The notes below the pieces were generated by a model. It searched no databases. It saw only the letters and a program-made list of their open reading frames with translations, and was not told where the DNA came from. A DNA stretch of 64,000 nucleotides from Cryptomeria japonica (Eukaryota; Streptophyta; Pinopsida; Cupressales; Cupressaceae), in NCBI RefSeq assembly GCF_030272615.1, contig NC_081414.1, positions 656,776,292 to 656,840,291 of the forward strand, written 5' to 3'. Numbering within the stretch: the first letter of the stretch is position 1; each line of letters begins with the position of its first letter. Position numbers and translations under genes: made by a program. Shown one piece after another: positions 12,616-24,171 of this stretch.

Positions 12616-14258
12616 TGTTAGACACAATGTACAACTGAGAGGGGGTGAATCAGTGGTTCTCAAATTTTCCCTTTAACAACCTAGATGTGAGTACGGTTTA
12701 TGGGAACTAACACAATGTAGACTTGCCAGTTAGAGGAGAGACCAACACAAATGCAAACACACATAAAGGGTGTCACATAACACCAATATGTATGAGGAAA
12801 ACCCAAGATGGGAAAAACCTCAGTGAGCAATGCTGCTAGAGACTACTGCTCCAATCCAGCCTCACAATGAAAACTCTATTACAATGTTTAGGGCACCAAC
12901 CCAAGGAGCACCAACCCCTAACTTGTTTATGGGCTACAACCCACGCACTAAGCTACAAGTCAACATTCAGATTTAAAACATCAATTACAAAAGTAGTTGT
13001 CTTCCTACAAGTGAATCTTGTAACCATTTCATATACCTTACTCTGTCGATGAGATACCTTCTCTGCTACACCGACTCAGAATTCTGCTACTCTACTACCT
13101 GCAAAACCTATCGATACACCTCTCCTCTTCTTCTTCTTTGTTGAATCTCCTCCTCACTACTCTGCACTTTACCAGTGCTATACTCTACCAGTCCACTGTC
13201 TACCTTCTCTACAACTCTCTTCACTTCTGCTATGCCAGTATAACCACTACTGGTTCTACTCTTGAATCTACCTCTTTTATCAAATACTTGTTGAGAACTT
13301 GGTTGTTTTTCTCTCACATGCAGAAGTAACACTCAATCACTTTGCAGTAGCACTATCCTCTTCTCTTTAGTAGCAACACTTACTATGTCTTTGGCTTGCA
13401 TATTTATAGACTGGTTTTCTTGCCAAAAACAAATTCAAAAACATGGGCAGTTAGGGTTTCCTCATCACCTTTGAGGCAAACCAAATCCAATCAGATCTTC
13501 CCCGATTTGATCTCTCTGACAACCAACAATACACTTTTATCATTATTGCACCTTCTTTACCACACCTTCTATCTTTGGCAATCTTCTTTTTACCTTGTCA
13601 GCTGATCTCTTGGTCAGACACCAAGATCTATATTTTTGTTTCCTTCATCCACCTCAATCTCTTCAAACACTCTTGGTTGGCTCTAAGGTAACCTCTGCAA
13701 CACATCTCGTGAATTGTGGGATCTTCCACTAATGTTGACCAACTCTGCAACTACCTCGTTAGTGTACATTCCTTCTTCATTCGAATGCAGGTCCACCACC
13801 TTGAATCCATGTGGCATCCATATTGACCAACTACCAGCTTGACTCTTCATCTTGGTCCAGATAGGATCACCGATCAAACACTCTACTAGTTCCTCTTTCC
13901 TCCTAGTTTACTAACCTTGTCAGTATCTCACATTATACCGGTTGACTCCTTATGTCTGCACTTGTTGAACTATTGGTGGAACACCTAATCCAGTCTTTAG
14001 ACATGTCTATCTGAAGCATGCACATTCCCACAAAGTGGGAAGTCATCTGTATCTGCACCTTGCTCATATTATGGTGGATTTACATATTGGTAAACACTCT
14101 TGATCTATACCAGCATCTCAACATGCCTTCTCAGTCAATTTAGTGCATATCCCTAATTTCATGCACTTGATGTACATCTCTTCTTCCTTATCTCACAACA
14201 CTATGATTCACACATTGCATGATAAGAGATAAGTTCCACTTATTGGTGGAGTGACACC
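12616..14258 (-). repeat. 5' LTR of element II, part 1 of 2
   Basis: Plus-strand start TGTTAGACACAATG beside the primer site. It matches 6628 onward and stops abruptly at 14258, where the gypsy LTR starts. The remainder is at 32908-33515. No gene; short frames here mirror those in the other LTR. Confidence 0.85.
14254..14258. repeat. Target site duplication acacc (left copy)
   Basis: acacc here equals acacc at 32903-32907, flanking the gypsy element. Joining across it restores continuity with the uninterrupted LTR at 8371-8400. Confidence 0.9.
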
Positions 14259-15331
14259 TGTGTGTGTGAAAAGTGGACCTATATCTGTATCTGGAATACA
14301 CAACACTTCAATTAAGTCATTACATGCATGGTTAGATAGATATAATCAATGAATAATAAAACCATAACAAATTGGCCCATTGCCTTCTAGTAGATGCGAG
14401 TTTAGATTGCTCTTAGATTGCTAGGCTATCTAGTGACTAGACAACACCTAAACAAAGGATTTTTAAGCTATATGAACATGGATTTAAGCTAGATGAATGC
14501 AAGATTTAATTTGACATGATTTAAGCAATAAATGAGATAAATGATCTAAACATGTATGCAATAACTAATATGTGAATATCTAAATGCACAACTATTAATG
14601 AACCTAGACAAAAACAGCATGATAAGAATATATTCTCCAGTATCTTTGAATGAGAGATGAGAGCCTGAATTTATAGAAAATTCAGAAAGAAACCAAAGGC
14701 TGAGATCAAATGATGATGAGTGGTCAAGATTTTCCAAGAGGAAGCACAATCTAGGTGAATTGATGTGATTGGATGCTTTTCTCAGTTTTAAAGGAAATTG
14801 AACTAAAATTAAGATAAAATCAGAAAAAACTGATTTATTCTCTATTTCATTCAATTTTAATATTTAATTGTTTTAATTGCTTTCTTTGAGATTATCTATC
14901 AATTTTTAATTTGTTTTTCAAGATTCTCTCCAATTGATTTCTTTTCTCAATTTTTAATTCTTTTTTGTCAATTAATTCCTTTTTTGATTTATTTCCTTTT
15001 TTTTGAAGATTTGTGCTCATAATTTCTAATTCCTCTTTCTTGATTTGTTTCTTTTTTGGAAGATTTATGGCAAATTGATTTATTTAATTAAATATGCTAG
15101 GATATTTAATAAAATAAATAAGATAATTATTTAAAATGATTTACTTGGATTGATTTAATTAATTAAATAAATATTTATTTAATATTGAGTGATTAATTTA
15201 CCATGTGACATTGATGATTTTAGAAGTTAATTGTGTGCTCAAGATTGATTTAACTGCCTTTGGTTAGGACCTTGGTGATGTTGTCGAGATTAGGGGTCCA
15301 TGGTTTAGATCACCATTTTTAGGGTATTACA
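14259..15331 (-). repeat. 3' LTR of element III (1073 bp)
   Basis: Plus-strand ends TGTGTGTGTGAAAAG and GGGTATTACA; in the minus sense it starts TGTAATACCC. It aligns to 30670-31134 plus 32292-32902 with roughly 5% mismatches in the parts I compared. Confidence 0.9.
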
Positions 15332-15349
15332 TTTACCCCTCTTTGAATT
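15332..15349 (-). promoter_or_regulatory. Polypurine tract of element III
   Basis: Minus strand AATTCAAAGAGGGGTAAA directly precedes the 3' LTR. Confidence 0.75.
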
Positions 15350-16740
15350 AATTTGCGAGCAACGCGTTGGTTCAAAGAATGTGTGATGTCTAGGAGATGC
15401 CAGTTCTGAACTTGATTGATCATGAACTAGATGAAAGCGAGGTGTTTAGCTTGATTTGAAGCGATGAAGATCAATGAAGTCTAATTAAAGTGATACCGAT
15501 CTTGAACTTGATTGAACTTAAGAACGATTGAAAACAAAAGATACCAAACTTGAACTTGATTGATCAAGAAGTGGATCTTACTGATCTAGAACTTGATTAA
15601 TCTAGACACAGTGAGTGATGATAAAAATTGATCTTAAACTTGATTGATCAAGAAGTGGATCTTACTGATCTAGAACTTGATTAATCTAGACACAGTGAGT
15701 GATGATAAAAATTGATCTTAAACTTGATTGATCAAGATACGATGAGCAAAGATAAAATGTCCAGCTTGATCCAAAGCGATGAATATTGAACACCTGCTTA
15801 GATTGAGTGTGATCAAAGATACTCTTTAAACCCTTGATTGAGTTTAAACAAATAATCAGCTTGATGAAAAGCAATGAAACTGATTAACGTTAAGAGATTG
15901 ATTCAGACGAAGACAATATCAACTTGATATGAAGCGATGAAACTAATATTCCCCTAGAGATTGATTTGATTTAGATGATCGAGAAATTTCAACTTGATAT
16001 AAAGCGATGAAGATGAGATGTCCCTTAGCAATAAGGATTTGATTGATTTTCTTTAGTTGAAAAAGATGTTTTGCTCGACTTTTGATTAAGATTTGAAAAT
16101 TTTCTTGACATTGAAGATGTGAGGTCATAAGGTCATGAGTATGCCCCCTTGAGAGAGAAATTGAAAGATAGCAAGGGTACATGATGATAGGAAATCTTGA
16201 GTGATGATAAGTTATTTGAGCACAAATTGATTTAGAGGAATTTTTGAAAATTAAGCATGATGAGAAAAGTGAGCGCAAAGCATTGTTTAGCATTGATTCA
16301 TGAGAAATTTAGCGTGAATTAAAGAAGAGAATGGGCTTGTGATGAAAAGCACTAAGTGGGTCAAATTTTGTGAAATTGACAAGAAAAATGATCTCAAATT
16401 TTGATTTCGATCCCAAAAATGGAGTTAGAACGGGCAAATTAGCTAAGGGTACAATTTTCACATCCATTGGAACAAGTTGAAAAATTAGTGTTTTAGCTAT
16501 ATATGGGACAAAAAGTGTCATTTTCAATTTATTTTAACCCTCCAAAGTTTGAAAATTCAAAAAACCTTCGGTAAGAAAAATGGTGGTCCCTACTCATGAG
16601 CATCGATTCGAGCACTAGAGATGACATAATCGACCACGACACTATGAGCCACCAGTAAGTGATCTATCTTAAGCTTGTTATTCATTCCAAATTTGAATTT
16701 TTTTGTTGATTTTTCAAGTTTTTGGCATGTTGAGTCAGTT
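15350..16740. other. Non-coding 3' region of element III
   Basis: AT-rich, with many diverged copies of a motif like AACTTGATATGAAGCGATGAA (near 15440, 15764, 15857, 15919 and 15990). An 84-bp tandem repeat is listed separately. No protein is recognised on either strand. Confidence 0.5.
15553..15736. repeat. Tandem repeat, 84-bp period
   Basis: Two near-identical units start at 15553 and 15637, and a partial third at 15721, each starting AACTTGATTGATCAAG. The near identity suggests a recent duplication or replication slippage. Confidence 0.85.
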
Positions 16741-16950
16741 TTTCTCATTTTGTCATGCGAGATAGTATCCTTTCTCATATGACAAACTGCTAAATTGTAT
16801 TTTGTCGTTTCAAACCATTAGATTTGTCATTCTAGGGCCACCCTTGTGTCATACGACAACCTTCTTGAAAGACCATTTTGTCATCCAGAGTCTAATCTTT
16901 TATCATTTGGGAGTATTTTATCATACGGGGCTCAATCCTGACTTGTACGA
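16741..16950 (+). repeat. Array of a short TTTGTCATACGAG-like motif
   Basis: At least eight degenerate copies of TTTGTCATNCGAG occur every 20-30 bases (16749, 16773, 16802, 16823, 16845, 16877, 16899, 16917). Similar motifs, mostly in the opposite orientation, occur in the leader of the same element at 28898-29176 and 30372-30572. Function unknown. Confidence 0.7.
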
Positions 16951-17117
16951 GTTTTTGATCTTCTGTGTTTTTTCATTTTGAAAAAAGTGAGCATTTTTTA
17001 AGGTCTAAATTTGAAATTTTATTTTTGCAATTGACGTAGTTGGATTTGCGTGATGTTTTACTCCTCTTGTAGGCTTATTTCGAATGTATTCTGATATTCC
17101 ATTATTTTATTTTGCAG

Positions 17118-18940
17118 GCTCGATTGCCTGATGTGCTCTTCAGGTGTATTTATCCACCTACCATGATTTTAGTTCAATAGCTATTAGAGGTTGAGGAGGC
17201 TCATATTGACTTGTGTGGCTTGACACATTTGTTGAGATTACCCAATATCCGTGTGAATCACGATATGCTCACAACATTGGTAGAGAGATTCCATTCTGAG
17301 CATAACACCTTTCACTTACCAGTTGGGGAGATGACTATCACTCTCAAGGATGTATATAAGATCCTTCGTATCCCTTTTTCTGGGGATAAGGTGGACTAAT
17401 ATTCAGGACACCTTCCCAGATTACAGGCAGTGAGGCACGTCTTCAGGGATCCTGATATCCCAACACGTTCCATCAGTTGGGACATCATGATGAACAGGTA
17501 CAATGATGAGTTTCCTCTGGCTTGTGTTCTAGTAGGGTTTATCAGTTGTTTTTTGATGTCAAATAGAGGACAACAGGGATTCTAGTGTGAATGGGGCAGG
17601 ATGCTAGAGAGATTGATGGAGATCCCTCAGAGGCTTGGCTAGGGTTCTTGCATATTAGCCCACATGTATCAGAAGATGCATGAGTTAGTCTATAGGGATG
17701 GTAGAAGCAATGTCACTGGTGTGTTGATTTTACAGGTTTGGGTTTGGGAGCACCTCCCAATTTGTCGGCCTATTGTTGATGATAGTAGAGAGTCTGGGCA
17801 ACCGGTTGTATATAGGTATGTTGGTTATGTTACACAACCCCATCTAGGGAAGATGGATTTTTGATAGTGGTAGTTGGATGACCTGATAGTCATGGTATGG
17901 AGGCCTTATAGGGGCTTAGAACCATGGGATGACTAGAGGCTGGTACGCAGGGACCTTTTTGTTACTTGCCCTCTTATTGGCAGATCACAGATGATAGTGG
18001 AGCGGTTTGTAGTATCACGGGTGCTGAGGCAGTATGGATGACCTCAAGGGGTATCATAGGAGTTCACAACATATGCTCGATATGCTGATGAGGAGAGGAA
18101 GGGATGGTCACTAAGGTTGTCCTATGCCTTGGCCATGCAGGAGCTGATTGGTCTATAGAGACTGAGATGGGATTACTTGAGTGATATTGTAGTTGCGGGG
18201 TTATTGCCCTAGTATAGAGATTATTTTCAGCAGCATTCATTCCCTCATTTGGTGGATCCAGCTGAGTAGGTTCCTCGCATTGAGGAGGTTGAGGATGATG
18301 CCCCCGCACAGGGATAGGGACAGGGTCAAAGGTAGGGCCAGAGACAGGGACAGAGAGCTGAGGCTTTGAGGCGGATAGGTAGTGATCCTGGTGCTAGTAG
18401 TAGCAGGGTTCCAACTGATGTGGGACAATAGAGGGATGAGGGTGGATCACTTGGGGGTATAGGTGTGAGATTGGGCGGGGCTAGGGAGGAGCGAGTAGCT
18501 CTAAGATAGGCTCGTCAGCGGCGAGAGGAGCAGGGTGGAGCTAGAGGTGGAGATGGGGTTAGAGAGCCTGTGAGAGAGTAGGGGACGAATGATGGATGGT
18601 TGATGAGGGCACGTTTAGTAGAGTTGTAGTCATAGTTTACACTGGCTCAGACTCAACTAGTGGAGCAAGACCGACAGCTTACCAATCTTAGGGTTGAGCG
18701 CGATTGCCAGATCTCTGAGATGAGAGCAGAGATAGAGCCCTTGCAATAGGAGCTCCTTCACTAGACTAGTAGGGCAGCCTACTATGTTGTAGCATATAGT
18801 GTCGCAGTTCCAGTTACGTAGTAGGTTATACCCTACTCGCAGTATATGGCACGTTCAAAGGGATCTCAGGCACCTCATCAAGATCTCGATCATCGAGCTC
18901 CACCTCCTCCACCAGGTCATGAGGGAGAGGCTCAAAGCTA
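17118..18940 (+). pseudogene. Antisense ORF encoding a plant mobile domain protein, broken
   Basis: On the plus strand, opposite to the gypsy genes, one frame from 17118 reads as a plant mobile domain. It has GLTHLLRLPNIRVNHDMLTT, then LVERFHSEHNTFHLPVGEMT (the typical FHLP.GE.T core), VWVWEHLPICRP and later a VLRQYG segment. After about residue 390 it becomes low-complexity, Gly/Arg/Gln-rich, then a helical stretch and a Pro-rich end near 18940. Many stops, mostly TAG, interrupt it. A TTTTGCAG just before 17118 looks like a 3' splice site, so an upstream exon is possible. In hosts this domain occurs in MAIN/MAIL proteins linked to silencing; here it is element-borne. Its role for the element is unknown. 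Confidence 0.75.
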
Positions 18941-19072
18941 GATATTCTTTTTGTAGCTGTGATATTAGTATTCTTATTTGTAGACACACCTATTTTTTGT
19001 AGCCATACGATTCTTGCTCCAATGGGAGTTTGTATATGTCATTTGACATCATTTTGTGCTCTTATAATTGAT

Positions 19073-19156
<84 letters not shown>

Positions 19157-20455
19157 AGATCCAATTTGACTTCATTATACTTGTGTTGCTTCAATTTTTG
19201 AGATGCTTTCTATATGCTTTATTCTACATGTATGCATTTCTTTCTAGTAGGAATGTATGTAATGCAAATGATCATGGATGTCTATTTTTGTTTCTTTTCA
19301 TATGCAAATAGATGAATGTGCAACTAAGTAATGAATAATGCAAATTTGTCATTTTTTTATATGCAATAAGATGAATGCAGATGTGTAATAATGAAATGTA
19401 TGGATCTATATTAAATGTTTATGTATGCAGCTAAACATCTCGAAAACACAAGTACTCGATCAGAGAAATGATGAAAAGAGACCACGTAGCTAAAAAAAAA
19501 TGAAGCTTCCAGCACTCATTCAAAAAATAAGGAGATCATTGTTACCATACTGAAATCACTCTAAATTCACAAGATGCGGAATGAAATGCAAAATGATATG
19601 AAAAATTAGATGCAATCCCTAGTCACTGGACTTTGGAAAGCTTAATTTTCATCACTGAGTGTTTTACAATTATAGCAGACATAATAGAGTTCACTTCTTT
19701 TCATTTGCAATATTAATTATCTTGTCCGCAATAACCCTTTTTTCGTTCATATCCTTGGACAGATTTCACAGGGACTTGGATTGCACAATAAAGAAATTCC
19801 CTCAAAATAGACAAAGATATGATGGGAACCTCCCTATAGCATTCAAATAAGAGGAGTCAGGGTATGTGAGGCAATTTCACCTTGATGTGAAGGCACTTAT
19901 CATAGACACCCAGCTGATTAGATGTTTCTAGATCATCGAAATCATTCCTACAAGCAGAAACAACAAAGATATTATGCCCCCAATCCTTTTTCCTCTTAGT
20001 CAAGATAGACTTCCTCGAGTTACTTAGAGAGATAATAATAAAAATTCAATAAAAGACAACACACAAAGAAAATTTGCATGCATAGCTCAAACTGTTTAGT
20101 GATTGTTTTCAGTTATGTTGTTTTGCTTGTTTACTCAATGATAAAACTCTTCAGTAGTTAGGAGATAGGTGACTGACTTGGAGTTGATGACAGAGTATCA
20201 TTGACGTAAAGATGACTTGGTTGATACTTCTTAGGACATGTAAAGTGCTCTAGCGATTAACCTAAGACTAGGACAATGATTGATTTCAAGCCATGAGGGT
20301 TCCAATGAACCAGGATCTCACAAAAGTGACTAAAATATGTACAGGTGAAAGCAAAGATGCATGAAAGCAAGAATGCCAATGTTGCGTTGATAGATGGAGT
20401 GCTTGAGTACAAGAGGCACCTGTTTGCCAGGTTTTCACCTACTTGGTAGAGATTC
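18941..20455. other. Non-coding part of element III between the antisense ORF and pol
   Basis: AT-rich sequence containing the TA microsatellite. Nothing coding is recognised. At 20412-20500 the phrase GGCACCTGTTTGCCAGGTTT is followed by a diverged copy, GGTGCCTATTTACTAGGTTT. Confidence 0.5.
19074..19154. repeat. (TA)n microsatellite
   Basis: About 39 uninterrupted TA units. It produces an artefactual Tyr-Ile frame and is not a gene. Confidence 0.97.
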
Positions 20456-20735
20456 ATTTTTATTTTTTTTACCAAGGTGCCTATTTACTAGGTTTCCACC
20501 AGAGCATTTTCTCTCTTTCTTTTTTTTTCTTTTTTTTCTTTTCTTTGTTTTTTTGAATTTCTTCAGGACTTTTTCTAATTTTTAGGATTTTTTCAGAACT
20601 TTTTCTGATTTTTTTTTTTTTTTTCAGAACTTTTTCTGATTTTTATGATTTTTTCAGGACATTTTATGGTTTGTAGGATTTCTTCAGGATATTTTATGAT
20701 TTTTAGGATTTCTTCGGGACTTTTTAGCTCTATAG
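20456..20735. repeat. T-rich tract and tandem repeats just 3' of pol
   Basis: A pyrimidine-rich run (20505-20560) is followed by five or so diverged units of about 35 bp containing TTTTTCAGGACTTTTTCTGA. In the element's sense strand this is a purine/A-rich block starting about 30 bases after the integrase end. Confidence 0.75.
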
Positions 20736-20764
20736 GCTGCTGGAGCAGAGAATATTTAAGTGAA

Positions 20765-21867
20765 GAATTTCTTCAGATGGATGGTGTTGATCCGTTTGTG
20801 GAGCTATTCTCCTTTTGATGTTGAGAGTTGATAGGCACCAGAGCCAAAAGTTGCAGTAATGATATAGGGACCCAGCCAATTGGGTTCGAACTTCCCTTTG
20901 TTGTCTCGAAACTGTTGATTTTTTAGGATTCTCTTAGAACTAGGTCACTAACCTGAAATTCTTGGTGTCGAACCTTTTTGTTATATCCTCTGGACATGCT
21001 CTTTTGATACACTCTGAGACAATCAAATACCACTTGTCGATGCTCATACATCAATTCAAGCTCTTGTAATCTAGATATTCTATAGTCTTCATCAGTAACA
21101 AGACCTTGCAAAGAAACTCTTAGAGATGGTATTTCCACTTCAATAGGTAATATTGCTTCATACCCATACACCAAAGAAAAAGGTGTAGCCCCAGTAGGTG
21201 TTCTGATACTTGTTCTATAAGACCACAATGCAGGATTGAGCTACAAATGCCAATTCTTCCCAGATTTGTTCATTATTCTATGCAAGATAGTCAATAGGTT
21301 TTTGTTAGATGTCTCTACTTGTCCATTACCTTGAGGGTAATATACTGATGACCAGTGTTTTTTTATTTTGAATTTCTCATAGAGTTCGTCTAGATCTTTG
21401 TTCTTGAACTGTCCCCCATTGTCAGTTATAATGGATGAAGGTATGCCATACCTGTAGATGATATAATTAAGAATAAATAGAGCTACTTGTTTGCTAGTTG
21501 CTTTGGTGAGCAGAATCGCTTCTACCCACTTAGTGAAGTACTCAGTGGTAGTGATAATAAATTTGTGTCTGTTAGATGATGCAGGATAGATTTGACCAAT
21601 TAGATCAAACACCCACTATTGAAAGGGCTAGTGTGTCACAAAGGGTATGAGATCCCTTGTTGGAGCATGGATAAGGTGCCCATGCAGTTGGCACTTTTCA
21701 CAAGTTTTAGCAAATTTTTGAGCTTCTTTCTCCATGTCTGGCCAGTAGTAGTTAGCCCTTAGTAGTTTTTGTGCTAAAGTTAGACCATTCAAATGGGATC
21801 CACAAACACCTTCATGAACCTCAGATAATGCATGTAGAGACTCCTTAGTTTCTAGACATCTAAGCAA
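20765..21867 (-). pseudogene. gypsy integrase, broken
   Basis: Read on the minus strand from 21867. The zinc-binding part shows H...H and C..C (EGVCGSH, then CEKCQLHG). The catalytic core has FDLIGQI (first Asp), ITDNGGQFKNKDL (second Asp) and GNGQVETSNK (Glu), so the triad D, D, E is present. The C-terminal part contains RTPTGATPFSLVYGYEA and, near 20880-20820, a frame with FEPNWLGPY. It ends near 20765 with IHLKKFF. No chromodomain is seen, as expected for Tat elements. Stops at about 21620 and 21235 and later ones break it. Integrase would insert the cDNA and make the 5-bp TSD. Confidence 0.85.
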
Positions 21868-22116
21868 AGTATTATCTAAACCTCACCTGAATAGGTTGTT
21901 AGCAATGATGACGTACCATGACGCATTTTGGACTAGGTTTCGTTTTTCATTTCGGGAAAGATTAGCAGGGACAACTTGGTCATGCAGTTAAGAGTAAATG
22001 TGGCTATAATGAGATGAATCATGTCCAATAATAGAACAAAGCATTTGGGACTCAGGAGAATCATAGGAAGGATAATGTAACTCTTCCACCAGGAATTCAA
22101 AGCAAAAATTAGATTC

Positions 22117-22758
22117 CTATAGCTGTGGTATAGATTCCAAAGTGGCCATTGCATCCACTGCTCTATTTGTTGTTCTAGGGATGTACTGAAATGATAAAAA
22201 GGTAAAGTATTTCTTCAGATCATCCATCATTCTCTTATAAGGCATCAATTTCTCATCTCTTATCTGATATAGGTCAATGTTTTGGTTGATGATGAGTTGA
22301 GAATCTCCATAGATGTGTAATTCAACAATCTTCCACTCGATGGCCAGCTTGATTCCATTTACCAAAGCTTCATATTCTGCAATGTTATTTGTGCAAGGGA
22401 AGAGAATATTGTAAGATTTTGGGATTGAGTATTTTTGGGGAGTAACAAAAAGTATTCTGGCACCAGAACCATGTTGAGTGAAAGACCCATCAAAGAACAT
22501 CTTCCATGATTGTTCAGTAAGGTGCATGATTGATTCATCTGGGAATTCTATATGCAGAGGTTGACTGTCTTCAAGTGGAGCATCAACAAGTTGGTCTGCA
22601 ATAACTTGTCCTTTGATGGCTTTACGATCCACATATTCAATGTCAAATTCTGTAAGAACCATGACCCATTTAGCCAGTGTTCCTCTAAGTGTTGCTTTAC
22701 TGAGAAGATATTTGAGTGGATCAATCTTAGCTACTAGTTTAATAGAGTGTGCCAACAT
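22117..22758 (-). pseudogene. RNase H region with a second (archaeal-type) RNase H
   Basis: An open stretch of 213 codons. It starts with the tail of the pol RNase H (ATLRGTLAKWVMVLTEFDIE). After a linker comes a second RNase H: MFFDGSFTQHGSGARI (Asp), NNIAEYEALVNGI (Glu), HIYGDSQLIINQ (Asp) and NRAVDAMAT (Asp). All four metal-binding positions are visible. An extra RNase H between the pol RNase H and integrase is diagnostic of the Tat lineage. It would degrade RNA in RNA/DNA hybrids. It is separated from RT upstream by a stop and frame break near 22760-22866, and a stop and frame change near 22117 separate it from integrase. Confidence 0.85.
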
Positions 22759-22866
22759 ATAGTGCCTTAATTTTTATGATGCAAAGATCAATGCAAAGCA
22801 TGCTTTCTCTATTATAGTGTAATTCATTTCATACAACACCAATGTTTTTCTGATGTAATAGATAGA

Positions 22867-24171
22867 TCATTCCTTTTTATTGTCATCTTGTTGTGCCAGA
22901 AGTGCCCCCAGTGAAGTATCTGTAGTTGAAATGTATAGGATCAATGGTTTACCTTGAATCAGTGGCATTAATATGGGTGGATTAGAAAGATATTCTTTGA
23001 TTTGTTTTAAATGTTGTTCACAGTCTTTATCCCAGTTGTATTGAATTCCTTTCCTTAATACCTTTGTGAAGGGTTCAACTTTGCTTGCTAGCTGAGATAT
23101 AAAATGCCTTATTAACTGAACACGACCTTGTAAACTTCTCATTTGATTGATATTCTTGGGCGGAGGCATTTCCATTATAGCTTGGACCTTTTCAGGGTCA
23201 ACCTCAATTCCTTTTTTTGAAATTATGTAACCAAGCAATTTTCCTGATGTTACTCCACATGCACACATTTTAGGATTTAATCAGAGCTTGAATCTTTCCA
23301 TTCTATCTAGTATGAGGCCTAGTTCTTGAATATGCGTAGATCTCTTCATGGTTTTGACTAGGGTATCATCGACATAATCTTCCATGTTTTTATGCATCAT
23401 ATCATGGAAGATAGTGGTTACTGCTCTTTGGTAAGTTGCTCATGCATTCTTTAGCCCAAACGACATAACATTCCAGTAAAATGTTCTCCATGCACATGTG
23501 AAAGTTGTCTTTTCTTGATCTTCAAGTGTTATCTTGATATGATTGTAGCCAGAGAATCCATCCATTAACAAATATATCTCATATCTAGCAGTCATATCTA
23601 CTATCGTGTCAATATTGAGCAATGGAAAATCATCTTTCAGACATGCCTTATTGAAATCCCTGAAGTCTATGCAAACTCTAATAGATTTGTCTTCCTTTGA
23701 TATAGGTACCATATTTGATATCCATTCTCCATAGTCTATAGCTCTAATAAATCTAGCTTTTAGCAATTTCTCTAATTCAGCTTTGACTAGTAGTGCCACA
23801 TGAGGATGCATCTTATGGAGTTTTTTCTTGACTGGTTTACCTCCTAGTGTAATAGAGAGGTGATGCATGGTGAGATCAGGATCTAGTCCTAGCATGTCTG
23901 AGTATGTCCATGCAAATTTGATCTTCTTTTCTACAAAAAGGTTGCTGAAATCTTTTAACTCTTCTGCTGATAGTAATTGGGCTAAATTAATTATATGTGG
24001 CATTTCTTGACTCCCAATGTTCATTGGCTGAGTTGGCTTGATCAATATGGAAGATCTCTCTTGGAAATGACATGGTAGAATATCAAGTATCTCACCTTTA
24101 GGCACCTCAGAGAGGTTTTCACCCTTAGGTACGCCCTTTATTTTCTCTTTTTTAGATTTTGATACCACCAC
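22867..24171 (-). pseudogene. gypsy reverse transcriptase and first RNase H, broken
   Basis: On the minus strand 24171-23440 covers the fingers and palm: SNMVPISKEDKSIRVCIDFR, then LMDGFSGYNHIKI (first catalytic Asp region) and a Phe-Gly-Leu-Lys-Asn-Ala stretch. A stop follows; just after it, near 23375, the frame reads EDYVDDT, the YVDD active site. At 23268-22867 are the thumb and start of RNase H (LGYIISKKGIEVDPEKVQAI, then a DTSLGALLAQQ segment). It copies element RNA into cDNA. Breaks at about 23440 and 23270 rule out a full-length product. Confidence 0.88.

Noticed and set aside
16741-16950. Possible CRISPR-like array because of regular 20-30 base spacing
   Set aside because: Plant nuclear DNA; the motif is short and degenerate, spacers are not uniform, and no cas genes are present.
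17118-18940. Plant mobile domain frame as a host gene
   Set aside because: It lies wholly inside the LTR-bounded element III with matching TSD and carries many stops.
18959-19201. Open frame rich in Tyr-Ile
   Set aside because: It is a translation of the (TA)n microsatellite.
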